NCBI GenBank assembly: GCA_032191485.1
Contig: JAVDOI010000003.1
Location: 27,718,895-27,782,894, forward strand
DNA length: 64,000 nt
Source of the DNA: Leptoclinus maculatus
Lineage: Eukaryota; Chordata; Actinopteri; Perciformes; Stichaeidae
Reading direction: 5' to 3'
Below are positions 1 to 10,992 of the stretch, piece after piece (positions within the stretch are counted from its first letter, which is position 1; the number at the start of each line of letters is the position of its first letter). The position numbers and the translations under genes are program-made. Below the pieces are notes generated by a model. The model had not been told where the DNA came from. It did not search any database and saw nothing but the letters and a program-made list of their open reading frames with translations.

Positions 1-860
1 AAATACACCTAAATTGTGCGTAAAGTGTCTTTATTCTTTGATTTGAGGGTTGCTGGAAATTAATAATACCTGACTGACAGTCAATTAAGATATTTTACTA
101 AGCAAAAACTGAACTGAATTTGTACCTTCAAATGGCACATTTTTGAAATTTTTAAGGTGCTATAAAAATGTTTTTCTCAGAAATTCCACTCTGACTAATG
201 CATATATGTTCAGGACAAAAATGGGTAATATCACAATATTTGAGGTGCTACAAAAATATTTTTTATCAATAATTCCATACAATGACTGATGTATATGTAA
301 TCAAGGCATCGTTGACTTAATAATTGTTAATAGTTATTATTAAAAAATGTAATAACAATAAATAACCACAAAGAAATAGGACTAAAATTGAATATGATTG
401 TCTGATTTATGTTTTCTATTTGTTCAAAAAATCTAAGAAAGCACTTTGAATCTGTAGACTACTGCCTAATTATTGCCATTTGATGACAATTGCTCAAGCC
501 TAATTAAGTATATTTATTATTTTGAACAAAGGTTAAATGTTATTTCACAAGTTTCAAAAAGTGCCCCCAATTTCTTTTTAAATGCCCCTGGATTTCAGTC
601 AGTGGGGGCAAAAGTTGCCCCCTAAAAAATATGTAAATTTCCTACCCTGCAGTAAATAATATAAAAAAAATTATACATATATTATTAAAACAATTATACA
701 TCATATTTCTTGTTGTTTTCATGGTAACGTGATATGTTGCAGCAAAGTGCTGTCCCACTCATATTTACACCATTTCAAGCGCTCACAGTCTCTCACACTC
801 AACCACTTATCAGGTGGCGTCAGTAAATCCTTGAGGGTTCAGGGTTTACGGGGGACATTG
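1..860. other. AT-rich intergenic sequence, no gene seen
   Basis: I find no convincing coding exon here. Two diverged direct copies of a roughly 55-bp segment (about 155-209 and 242-296) share the cores AGGTGCTAYAAAAAT and AATTCCA, with an 87-bp period. The only longer open frame (729-914) has no recognisable content. Confidence 0.5.
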
Positions 861-1635
861 TGCGGCCACTGGGCAACTGATAGCAGACCACCTCAGAGAA
901 TATCAGCCCTATAAAATCTCATTCTTGAGCCAACTTCCGTTGAATTTCTCACGTTCAAACGGAACTCACCGGAAAATCTCTTATTTTGAAGTCAGTTCTT
1001 ACACGCTACTACCGTAATGCCTCGTACATCCGCGTACCGCAAAACAACGTGCGTGCTGGCTTGACTGTGTTTTTCGAGGTGGAGGCTGGCTTGACCGCAG
1101 TGAAAAAACGTAACGTGATGAAACATGCAACCCCCCCCCCCGTGTTCCGGTTCTGTCTACGCGGTCACTCTTTAACGTTAAACCGGAACACCGGCGGATC
1201 TGGTTGCAGGTTGTTGTCCTCCTAAATGACGAACGTTAAAAGTCGACAAAGTTCCGCATGCAGTAGCCGTTAGCCTTAACCCAGCAAGTCTGAATTGTAA
1301 CGGAAAATTACGTAACTTAAACTTTAACGGAGGGAAATACGGTGTAGACATCTTAACGCTGATCGACATTGCGAAGATCACCACATCTCCTCGTCTACTA
1401 CTACTACTACTCAAATTAAACTTTAAGCTTCTTTAGATAATGCAGTTTAGCTTCCAACTCTGACAATTATACATTTTAAATAGGTTTTTCATCAATGTAG
1501 TTCAATATGTTTGGGCTTTAACATTGTTAAGACAGTTTCACATTCCTAATAAACGCCATTTTCTGCTCCAAAACACGAGTTTCAACCTTCCTCTCCAGAC
1601 CCTGAGGGTAGAGTCTTCCTCCCTCAACATGTGAT

Positions 1636-1938
1636 TTATTCAACGTAACAAAACACCGACATTCTGTACAGCGACAACGCGGGAAAAACACAAGGAGGCT
1701 CCACTATGATTTCACGACTCAAAGGTGTTGCTCTTTCGATCGTATATATTTCAAATACGAAAATAATCATTGTTTGGTACACACAACATTGGGGGGAAAA
1801 GAAACAGCCCCAGCAGCCATGATACAGGTTTGAGAAAAGCACAACCATGATCGAAATAAACGAGTGAAACGTACCACATGTAGGCTGAACAATCGCCGGA
1901 TCTTCTTCTTCCTTGATAACTACTCGCACTACTCCCAT
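1636..1938 (-). other. Small ORF in copy A, matching an ORF in copy B
   Basis: This 100-codon frame matches the C-terminal 100 or so residues of the 129-codon frame at 25376-25765. It shares KEEEDPAIVQPTCGTFHSF and the same stop, with an in-frame 3-nt difference (PQCC here, PPQCC in B). A good splice donor (GTACGT) overlaps the CTACATGTG, so the reading could instead be one exon. There is no known domain. It may be chance conservation within a recent duplication. Confidence 0.25.
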
Positions 1939-3204
1939 GTGATGTCTTCATGTATGAAGTAAGGCTTCACATCTCTCAACTGAAGAAGAAACATTGGGAA
2001 GAATGGGTACAGAGCCTTCACAGGAAGTGACGAAAGACCATCTGCGCAGGGATTTCAAAATAAAAGTCTAAAAACTGATCGTCAGTGATTAAAACGGGAT
2101 TCTTACAGAAATACAACAGAAATATAGAAATACTTTAGCGATGTCTTTTTTCCACCAAAACAGTTTTATATAGCACTTTATATATCCATTAAAACAAATC
2201 ATCAAAAGCATGTCTGTCTTATATTAAATAACCATTTCACAAATGGTAAATTCTTAAAACACAAAATCAGGGGTATTCAATTAAAACTCAGAGGTTCATT
2301 TACTAAAGTTTCCTCCCAGAAAGGGTCCACACCTATATCTAAATTGTGTCTTCCTATAGCACTCTATTAAATGAAACAAAAAACGACATACATTTTCACA
2401 TCATTTCAACAATTTGTCAATTTGGAACTATGATACTGTTAAAATAAAGACGCAATTCACTTGTCTGGCACTTACGGAAAACAAATAGCTATATCTTTAC
2501 TGATTAGTTTGCACAAAATGAAATAAAGGTGCACATTTCAATGAAAGGAAATCAAGACTATATCTTCTGTGTAAAATAAGTGCCTCTTTCAGAAAAAGGG
2601 CAGAACAAAGCTTTAGAGTAAGCCCTTTTCTCTTGGCTTTAATGTTCATAGATGAGAAAGCTGAACCAATCAGCTACGGTGGTCAGAAAAAAACAACAAT
2701 CCATTGTAAATATTATTAGCCGGTTTATTCTCATTATTTATCAGACATTGGTCACAGGTCCAGATCTACTGGGATATAACCGTCACTCACAGTCCACCAT
2801 TTGGTGAAGCCCAGAAGAGGCATTCCTAATTATTGTAGATATTTCCTTCCTTTGTCAAAAATGAACTCAAACTGAGCAGGCCATTACAGTTTATTTCAGA
2901 AAACACCCAGACACACACTTTTTAGCCAATTACTCCATAAGCTAAACTTAAATATTTAATTCAACCATTCAACCAAGGACAAGTTGGCATTTTGACACCT
3001 TACAATATACATGTTATGTACAGTAAATCATTGATGAGTTATGTTTATATGTTTGTCTGGGTGGAAAAAAAAGACCCTTGAGATAAAACCGCACACTGCT
3101 GCTTGGTTGCATAAAGACTTGTATCCTGTTGGTGCAACGTGAAAATCTATGTATTTGTCTTTATTCTCTATACGTATCAGTGCTGTGCTAGTTGATGGTT
3201 CTGC

Positions 3205-3252
3205 TCAGAAGGCTCTGAAAAGCTGGTTTGGCATGTAACCCAGGTGGAGGAA
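3205..3252 (-). pseudogene. Fragment of the ddx1 terminal exon (last 15 codons plus stop)
   Basis: Read on the minus strand, this 48-nt piece encodes the DDX1 C terminus ending GYMPNQLFRAF and a stop. It matches the intact gene at 26852-26899 apart from a synonymous CCA/CCG difference and changes just after the stop. There is no splice acceptor. The rest of the exon is missing and is replaced by unrelated sequence at about 3252. It is a dead fragment carried along by the segmental duplication. Confidence 0.85.
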
Positions 3253-3257
3253 CACCT

Positions 3258-3310
3258 GTCAAACTACTTTTCAAAACTCAAAAATCGTAGCTCCTATTGC
3301 TTCGATATCA
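3258..3310. repeat. 53-bp direct repeat, left copy
   Basis: The segment starting GTCAAACTACTTTTC and ending TTCGATATCAG recurs at about 8547-8600 with one extra A in an A-run. The two copies bracket the whole minisatellite plus transposon block. The right copy continues into single-copy-looking sequence, so the left copy was probably made when this block formed. Confidence 0.85.
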
Positions 3311-6014
3311 GTTCCACGCGTCACGGGTTCCACGCGTCACGGGTTCCACGCGTCACGGTTCCACGCGTCACGGGTTCCACGCGTCACGGGTTCCACGCGT
3401 CACGGGTTCCACGCGTCACGGGTTCCACGCGTCACGGGTTCCACGCGTCACGGGTTCCAAGCGTCACGGGTTCCAAGCGTCACGGGTTCCACGCGTCACG
3501 GTTCCACATGTCACGGGTTCCACGCGTCACGGGTTCCACGCGTCACGGGTTCCACGCGTCACGGGTTCCACGCGTCACGGGTTCCAAGCGTCACGGGTTC
3601 CACGCGTCGCGGATTCCACGCGTCACGGGTTCCACGCGTCACGGGTTCCACGCGTCACGGGTTCCACGCGTCACGGGTTCCACGCGTCACGGGTTCCACG
3701 CGTCACGGGTTTCCACGCGTCACGGGTTCCACGCGTCACGGGTTCCAAGCGTCACGGGTTCCACGTGTCACGGGTTCCACGCGTCACGGTTCCACACGTC
3801 ACGGGTTCCGCGCGTAACGGGTTCCACGCGTAACGGGTTCCACGCGTCACGGGTTCCAAGCGTCATGGATTCCACGCGTGGAACCCGTGACGCGTGGAAC
3901 CCGTGACGCGGGTTCCACGCGTCACGGGTTCCACGCGTCACGGGTTCCAAGCGTCACGGGTTCCACGCGTCACGGGTTCCACGCGCCACGGGTTCCACGC
4001 GTCACGGGTTCCACGCGTCACGGGTTCCACGCGTCACGGGTTCCACGCGTCACGGGTTCCACGCGTCACGGGTTCCACGCGTCACGGGTTCCAAGCGTCA
4101 CGGGTTCCAAGCGTCACGGGTTCCACGCGTCACGGTTCCACATGTCACGGGTTCCACGCGTCACGGGTTCCACGCGTCACGGGTTCCACGCGTCACGGGT
4201 TCCACGCGTCACGGGTTCCAAGCGTCACGGGTTCCACGCGTCGCGGATTCCACGCGTCACGGGTTCCACGCGTCACGGGTTCCACGCGTCACGGGTTCCA
4301 CGCGTCACGGGTTCCACGCGTCACGGGTTCCAAGCGTCACGGGTTCCACGTGTCACGGTTCCACATGTCACGGGTTCCACGCGTCACGGGTTCCACGCGT
4401 CACGGGTTCCACGCGTCACGGGTTCCACGCGTCACGGGTTCCACGCGTCACGGGTTCCACGCGTCACGGGTTCCAAGCGTCACGGGTTCCACGCGTCACG
4501 GTTCCACGCGTCACGGGTTCCACGCGTCACGGGTTCCACGCGTCACGGGTTCCACGCGTCACGGGTTCCACGCGTCACGGGTTCTACGCGTCACGGATTC
4601 CACGCGTCACCGGTTCCACGCGTAACGGGTTCCACGCGTAACGGGTTCCAAGCGTCACGGATTCCAAGCTTAACGGATTCCACGCGTAACGGGTTCCACA
4701 CGTTACGTGTTCCACCCATCAAGGTTTCCAAGCGTCACGGGTTCCATGCGTAACGGGTTCCACGCGTCACGGGTTCCACGCGTCACGGGTTCCACGCGTC
4801 ACGGGTTCCACGCGTCACGGGTTCCACGCGTCACGGGTTCCACGCGTCGCGGGTTCCACGCGTCACGGGTTCCACGCGTCATGGGTTCCACGCGTCACGG
4901 GTTCCACGCGTCACGGGTTCCACGCGTCACGGGTTTCCACGCGTCACGGGTTCCACGCGTCACGGGTTCCAAGCGTCACGGGTTCCACGTGTCACGGGTT
5001 CCACGCGTCACGGTTCCACACGTCACGGGTTCCGCGCGTCACGGGTTCCACGCGTAACGGGTTCCACGCGTCACGGGTTCCAAGCGTCATGGATTCCACG
5101 CGTCACGGGTTCTACGCGTCACGGATTCCACGCGTCACCGGTTCCACGCGTAACGGGTTCCAAGCGTAACGGGTTCCAAGCGTCACGGATTCCAAGCTTA
5201 ACGGATTCCACGCGTAACGGGTTCCACACGTTACGTGTTCCACCCTTCAAGGTTTCCAAGCGTCACGGGTTCCATGCGTAACGGGTTCCACGCGTCACGG
5301 GTTCCACGCGTCACGGGTTCCACGCGTCACGGGTTCCACGCGTCACGGGTTCCACGCGTCACGGGTTCCAAGCGTCACGGGTTCCACGCGTCGCGGATTC
5401 CACGCGTCACGGGTTCCACGCGTCACGGGTTCCACGCGTCACGGGTTCCACGCGTCACGGGTTCCACGCGTCACGGGTTCCACGCGTCACGGGTTCCAAG
5501 CGTCACGGGTTCCACGCGTCACGGTTCCACGCGTCACGGGTTCCAAGCGTCACGGGTTCCACGCATCACGGGTTCCACAAGTCACGGGTTCCACGCGTCA
5601 CGGGTTCCACGCGTCACGGGTTCCACGCGTCACGGGTTCCACGCGTCACGGGTTCCACGCGTCACGGGTTCCAAGCTTAACGGATTCCACGCGTATTGGG
5701 TTCCACGCGTCACTGGTTTCCACACGTCACGGATTCCACGCGTCACAGGTTCCACGCGTTACGTGTTCCACCCATCAAGGTTTCCAAGCGTCACGGGTTC
5801 CATGCGTAACGGGTTCCACGCGTCACGGGTTCCACGCGTCACGGGTTCCAAGCGTCACGGGTTCCATGCGTCACGGGTTCCACGAGTCACGGGTTCCACG
5901 CGTCACGGGTTCCAAGCGTCACGGGTTCCACGCGTCACGGGTTCCACGCGTCACGGGTTCCACGCGTCACGGGTTCCACGCGTCACGGGTTCCACGCGTC
6001 ACGGGTTCCACGCA
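3311..6014. repeat. 16-bp CpG-rich minisatellite, about 169 units
   Basis: The unit is TTCCACGCGTCACGGG. It has three CpGs and one MluI-type ACGCGT palindrome per 16 bp, in a region that is otherwise AT-rich. Variants are AAGCG for CACGCG, TAACGG for TCACGG, and 15-bp units lacking a G. Blocks of variants recur, so there is a higher-order structure. Since 16 is not a multiple of three, all three frames stay open as a 16-residue repeating peptide (GSTRHGFHASRVPRVT). That is a composition effect, not a gene. Confidence 0.97.
3874..3910. repeat. Local inversion inside the minisatellite
   Basis: Two units read in the opposite orientation (GTGGAACCCGTGACGC pattern) between direct units. The switch happens at an ACGCGT core, which is its own reverse complement. 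The result is a near-perfect palindrome able to form a cruciform. Confidence 0.9.
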
Positions 6015-6166
6015 GATATCATATTTTACACATATTACTGGGTGATTCCATGTTTCAAAAACACAAATATTGTCAATTTGTATAGTTTATTATTATTATT
6101 TTTTTTTATTATTTGTGGCTCAAGGGGGGGCGGCGCCCTAGCGCCCTCTATGGACCGGCCGCCACT
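6015..6166 (-). mobile_element. Truncated end of a hAT-like element
   Basis: The sequence is the reverse complement of the left end of the element at 52266-53553. It shares the terminal CAGTGGCGGC, the CATAGAGGGCGCTAGGGCG subterminal stretch, an A/T-rich tract, and then the AACATGGAATCACCCAG and GATATC pieces. Only about 150 bp survive. The inner end abuts the minisatellite and the terminal end abuts Tc1-like sequence. Confidence 0.8.
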
Positions 6167-6722
6167 GGATGGAGCCAAATACAGAGCAAGAAAATCTGAT
6201 GCAGTCTGCAAAAGACAATGACCCTAAACATACAGCCAGAGCTACAATGGAATGGTTTAGATCAAAGCATGTTAATGTCTTAAAATGGCCCAGTCAAAAC
6301 CCAGACCTAAATCCAATTGAGAATCTATGGCAAGATTTGAAAATTGCTGTTCACAGACGGTCTCCATCCAATCTGACTGAGCTTCAGCTTTTTTGCCAAG
6401 AAGAATGGATCAACATTTCCATCTCTAAATGTGCAAAGCTGGTAGAGACATACCCCAAAAGACTTGCAGCTGTAATTGCAGCGAAAGGGGGTTCTACCAA
6501 GTATTGACTCAGGGGGGTGAATACATATGCACTCAACACTTTTCAGATTTTTATTTGTAAATAATTTTGAAATCCATGTAAACTTTCCCCCAACTTCCAG
6601 ATGATGGATTATTTTGTGTTGGTCCATTACATAAAATCCCAATGAAATCAATTTTAATCTGTGGTTATACCATGACAAAATGTAGAAAAGTCCAAGGGGG
6701 GTGAATACTTATGCAAGGCATT
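6167..6722 (+). mobile_element. Tc1/mariner-like element, 3' part only
   Basis: The frame at 6169-6507 encodes the C-terminal third of a Tc1-type DDE transposase. It carries NDPKHTA (second catalytic Asp region) and NPDLNPIENLW (the Glu of DDE), and ends at a stop at 6505-6507. After the stop comes the usual 3' non-coding part ending in GTGAATACTTATGCAAGGCA. Its reverse complement is the familiar start of fish Tc1-like terminal repeats. The 5' half, with the DNA-binding region and first Asp, is absent, so the copy is dead. Confidence 0.88.
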
Positions 6723-6734
6723 GTATTTACCATA

Positions 6735-7799
6735 CGTGCTCTCTCAAGGATTTCCCCTAACATCAGATGCTGCCTGTACTCTGAGAAAAGGGATATGAAT
6801 ATCCCTATTTCACTTGAAAGAATTTGGGAAGAACAGCACAAAGATCCTAATGTGGAGAACATCATGACTCGGCTAGCAGAAGGAGACAAAAAACTGCAAC
6901 AGGATTTTGTCATAATTGAAGATAAAGTATATCACAAAAAACAAATGTCAGAAAACCAATTCCACTATAGGCTCTACATTCCCCTTAGTCTGGTTAAAGA
7001 GATACTCCAGGGATATCATGAAAATCCTTTAAGTGGTCACTGTGGTATTTTCAAAACCTACAAAAGGCTTTATGAAGTAGCCTATTGGCCTGGGATGTGG
7101 ACAGATGTAAAAAACTTCCTCAAGCACTGTGGAGTTTGTCAGAGTCTTAAAGCAGATAATCAGAAACCGACTGGAAAGATTCAACAAACCAATGTCAAAG
7201 GTCCTAATGTGATATTGACATCATGGGTCCTCTACCAAAAGTCCAGAAAGACACGAATACCTGTTGGTGGTGGTGGATTACTATACCTGTTGGGTTGAGT
7301 TTTCTCCCTTGCGATCTGCAACCGCACCAGCAATAGCTAGATTTCTGAAAAAGGAAATGTTCACAAGATGGGGTGTACCTGATTCCGGGAACTCTGTGAA
7401 CAATGGACTGTGACTCCCAAGCTCACGACTGCCTATCATCCGCAGACAAACATGACTGAAAGAGTAAATCGTACTGTAAAATGTATGATAGCCTCTTATG
7501 TGGATAACAATCATGGTAAATGGGATCAATACCTTCCTGAGTTCAGATTTGCCATAAACTCTGCTGTTCAAGAGACTACAGGGGTAACTCCAGCAGAGCT
7601 GCAAGTTGGCAGGAAACTGATTAGTCCTATGGACAAGATTCTGAAAGGGAAGATTTTTTCCCCTGATGCGCCTACTTATGATGTTGTTCAGCACTTAAAA
7701 CAACTCAAAGTAGCTGTGGATGAAAATATAAGGAGGTCAAGACAAAGACAGCAAAGGAACTACGACAAAAACCTAAACATCGGGGATTCATCAAGCTAA
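6735..7799 (+). pseudogene. Ty3/gypsy-type retroelement integrase remnant
   Basis: The first part (frame to 7298) has the HHCC zinc-binding integrase N domain (HENPLSGHCG, then CGVCQ about 30 residues on). After the N domain the reading frame is broken. Core-like sequence with VVVDYY continues in another frame, and the central part holding the second catalytic Asp is missing. A separate frame at 7410-7799 resumes with TPKLTTAYHPQTN and TERVNRT, the region of the catalytic Glu. Frameshift plus internal deletion make it non-functional. No gag, protease or reverse transcriptase is seen upstream. Confidence 0.85.
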
Positions 7800-8390
7800 G
7801 TCCCTTTAACTGAAACTCTCCAGGCTTCGCCTTCTTCTTCTCCTAGAACACTTACACACCCTGAAATAAACTGAACTGAACGGAACTGAAATTAACTGCC
7901 ATATATTCCCTTAGCTTTGGAACGGAACTACAACCCCAACCAAACACACACACACACTCACACACTCATGCCACTCACACCTTATCACTTGCACATAAAC
8001 TATTGACATTCACCTGGAGTCCTCATTTCATTTTGATTACTCAATGAACATTTGATTTCTATATCTGGACTCGGACATGTGGTTTATTTGATTTAATTAA
8101 CTTTTTTTGTGTTTAATTCTGTATTTGAAAAGAAACTATCCGTTTTGATTTGATTCATGTGTGCGTAAAATACACTTGACTTCAATGAAACGCATTAATT
8201 GGTTGAGTTTTGCTTACATTGCATTTTGTAGCCGTGTTAGCAGGCTAGTCGGATTAGTTGTCTCTCGAACTGTTCGCAGTGATATTGTTTTATTAAATTG
8301 ACGGGGTAGAATTTCTATTATTCTCCCGTCTGGAGCCCAACGTGTACTTTGTATAGTTGTGAGAAAAACCTACGCTACAGTGTGTGTGTC
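7800..8390 (+). mobile_element. Possible 3' non-coding part or LTR of the gypsy remnant
   Basis: This follows directly after the integrase remnant and has no ORF. It ends in a GAGAAAAACC..CTACA sequence just before a GT-rich stretch, which would suit an LTR end. I cannot find a matching 5' LTR in the window, so the assignment is tentative. Confidence 0.3.
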
Positions 8391-8546
8391 AGGTCTCTGT
8401 GTGAGTGTCAGTGTGTGTCAAACTGCACTATTTAGCTCATCACCTGTGTGCCTGCCAGCATCAAAAGTTGCCATAGCGATATGACTTCAAAGAGACTACA
8501 CAGTTGCACCAGATTTACACAGAGTTAAAGCTGAGGGGCACCCGTC

Positions 8547-8600
8547 AAACTACTTTTCAAAACTCAAAAAATCGTAGCTCCTATTGCTTCGATATCAGAC
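8547..8600. repeat. 53-bp direct repeat, right copy
   Basis: Second copy of the segment at 3258-3310 (starts GTCAAACTACTTTTC, ends TTCGATATCAG). It marks the right border of the inserted minisatellite and transposon block. The following 8601-8908 holds no recognisable gene. Confidence 0.85.
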
Positions 8601-8916
8601 CTTGAGAGGAAGGACGACTTGATCAACAGATAATGTGACAATTGTGTCTGTAGTGTAAAAAACTGGAAGGTTTTCTGTGCAAGATCTTTTTAGAGTCAGA
8701 ATTAACATGGGTCTGTATGGAGCAGATAGTTGGACTTTCAGGCTGCTGTTGCCAAATGTGTAAGTCTGTTGGATTCCAGAGCAATGTGTCTGCGACCAGG
8801 ACAAAATTAGCTACATTTTGTCCAAAAATGATGGATGAAGAGTGAAAATTGTGGGATTGGTGGCAAATTTAAAATGTTTTTTTCACAAGATTCTGGAGCT
8901 CCTCTACACTCTAGTG

Positions 8917-10089
8917 CAGGGGTCGCCAATAGGCGGACCGCGGTCCGGATCCGGACCCAGACGCAGTTGCATCCGGACCCAGGACCTAAAACCGATAGAT
9001 AATTCAGAATTATTCATATCAGGCAGTGAGTTTATACTTTAACCGGCGCTGTTTATTCAGCCGTTACAGCACTTGTTCAGCGGTGCAGGAAACACACCGA
9101 CCAATGGGTTGTGAATCACATCACGTGATGCAGCTCAGCCAATCAAATATGGGTATTCAAGTTTCCTGATTCTAGTGAGATTTACACACACCGTGACACA
9201 CGGGGGAGAGACGAGGAAATAGAAAGAAGAGCAGGTAAATTGCGCTAATCAGAGAAGTTATCTCACATGACGTTCTCCAAAAAGAGAAACGTGTTCAGAG
9301 AGAATAGAATTTATAAGCAAGAATGAACAGAATCTTATATGTTAATTCTTCCCACAGGCAGTTTAAACCAGCATGTCTCATATGTTCAGAATCAGTAACT
9401 ATTGATAAAAGCGGCAAATGAAGCGCACTACGAGGCAAAGCACAACTCTTTTGAGTCTGAAATGAAGACACAGAAAATAAACCTAAGAGCCCAATATGAT
9501 CAGAATCATAACACATGAATTCACTGTTCAATGATGTGAACAGAGACAATAGAGCTGAAACAAGTCGTTTAATAACCACAGATAAAGTCCATACACACTG
9601 ATTTCTCTTTTTAGAAGACAAACATATAATATTGTGGCTTTTTTGATTGACATCACTTCACACCTGAATTAACTGAATTTAAAGCTGCAGGACAACTCAG
9701 TGAAATTCATTTTTCTAAAATGAATTACTTCATTTTAAGATGCACATTTTTGAAAAGCTTTCTGTTATGTCAGTTATTCTTTAATCCAGCTCTTATTTTA
9801 CTTGAAATGAGAAGAACATTTATTTATGTATTTCTATGTATTATTTATAATCCACCCAGTTCAATTTGAAAACCAACAATAATACTTGTTAAAATATAAT
9901 TGATGTGTACTTTCTTTATTTGATTTGACAGTTGTTGACTACACAGAGACGTTGTTACTACTACTAGGCTTCTTGAATATATATATGGCACTAAATAGCG
10001 CGAGTTAGATATTATTGTAATGTTTCGGACCTTTGCCCGAGGAGATTTTCTCAATCTGGACCTTTTGGAAATTTAATTGAAGACCCCTG
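8917..10089. mobile_element. Non-autonomous hAT element, 1173 bp
   Basis: The terminal inverted repeats are CAGGGGTCGCCAAT on the left and ATTGAAGACCCCTG on the right (12 of 14 match). They are flanked by a perfect 8-bp target duplication CTCTAGTG at 8909-8916 and 10090-10097, which is diagnostic of hAT transposons. A start codon at 9267 opens a short frame beginning MTFSKKRN that stops after 18 residues. It looks like the decayed start of a transposase. The rest is non-coding, so movement would have needed a transposase in trans. Confidence 0.93.
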
Positions 10090-10097
10090 CTCTAGTG

Positions 10098-10992
10098 ATA
10101 ACCTCGCGTGCTCTGAGCTGCGCAGTACACACCCATTATAAAGTGAGAAAAGGTCTAAACAGATGATCAAAAGTTGAATAAAGATTCGAAGAAAAAAATA
10201 GTTGGAATGCAGCTGAATCTGCATTCCAACAAAATGTTAAATACCAAACCAAGCAAATAATCATGAGCCGCAAATCTATCTATATGGTAGACGTTCATAG
10301 TAGTTGAAAAGACAGAGGTAGACAGGATGCTTTCAAAATTGTGTTTATAAAATGTTCTTCAACAGAAATCCTTCTGTATCCTTTATGTAGACAGATTTAC
10401 ATCACAGCTTCAAGAAAATGACAGTTTTAGTATTTTACATATATATATATATATACAGTTTTTTCCATATGAAAAAAAAAAAGAAAAACATAATAGAATT
10501 AAATGACGATGCAGGTATGGGGTCAGAAAAGGCACTGGTACCATATGACGTGGTAGAACAAGTAAAGAAAAATTATCTGTTATCCATTGAGTAAAGTTCA
10601 GTGTCAAAATACCCTCCTACAAATTCCAAATCACCAAGGCTCACCACAGAGGAAAAGGAAAGACCAAAAAAGCTTAAGTGTCCAAGTGTGGCACAAAACA
10701 AACATTTAAAAACAAAGCTTCAAGTCATGAATACTGAAACATTTTAGTTAGATCCATCTTTTTGAGGAAGGTTGACCAGTGAACATTTCAAAAGTATGCA
10801 TTCCTGCAGAACTGAAATAAGTCATCATCTACATTCTCCCCCAACAAAATATACATTTTCATAGCAATGAAGGCAGCAAACAGCATCTGTTTAGTGTAAA
10901 ACAAACCGCTTTTGTGTCAACTCTAATATAGAACATTAAGGAACACGTTCCTGTTAGATGCCCACTTCATTTTTGTGAACTCCATAACTGTG
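10098..10992 (-). other. 3' flank of the giant ORF
   Basis: Non-coding sequence with an AT microsatellite near 10437-10455 and an A-rich stretch near 10472-10490. It is the expected 3' UTR of the gene at 10993-20997. I did not find a clear AATAAA on the minus strand here, so the transcript end is unplaced. Confidence 0.4.

Larger units (their letters stand above)
970..3252. repeat. Segmental duplication copy A of the ddx1 3' flank
   Basis: This stretch is collinear with about 24790-26900, in the same orientation, with scattered substitutions and small indels. Shared landmarks include the TCTTATTTTGAAGTCAG block (988 and 24802), the TTCTGCTCCAAAACA block (1560 and 25301), and the block around the CATTTGGTGAAGCCC sequence. 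The copy ends inside the ddx1 terminal exon. The left part (about 868-1215) matches one arm of the foldback element at 23282-24935. Copy B sits directly downstream of intact ddx1, so A is inferred to be the derived copy. Confidence 0.85.

Noticed and set aside
3311..6014. Possible CRISPR-like array
   Set aside because: Contiguous 16-bp tandem units without spacers in a vertebrate genome; it is a minisatellite.
3244..6221. Long ORFs (up to 328 codons) repeating GSTRHGFHASRVPRVT in all three frames
   Set aside because: They follow from a 16-bp stop-free repeat read in every frame. There is no start context, splice signal or domain.
6711..7298. Taking the ATG at 6711 as a real integrase start
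   Set aside because: The first codons lie in Tc1 terminal-repeat sequence. The integrase part simply joins this frame after the junction.
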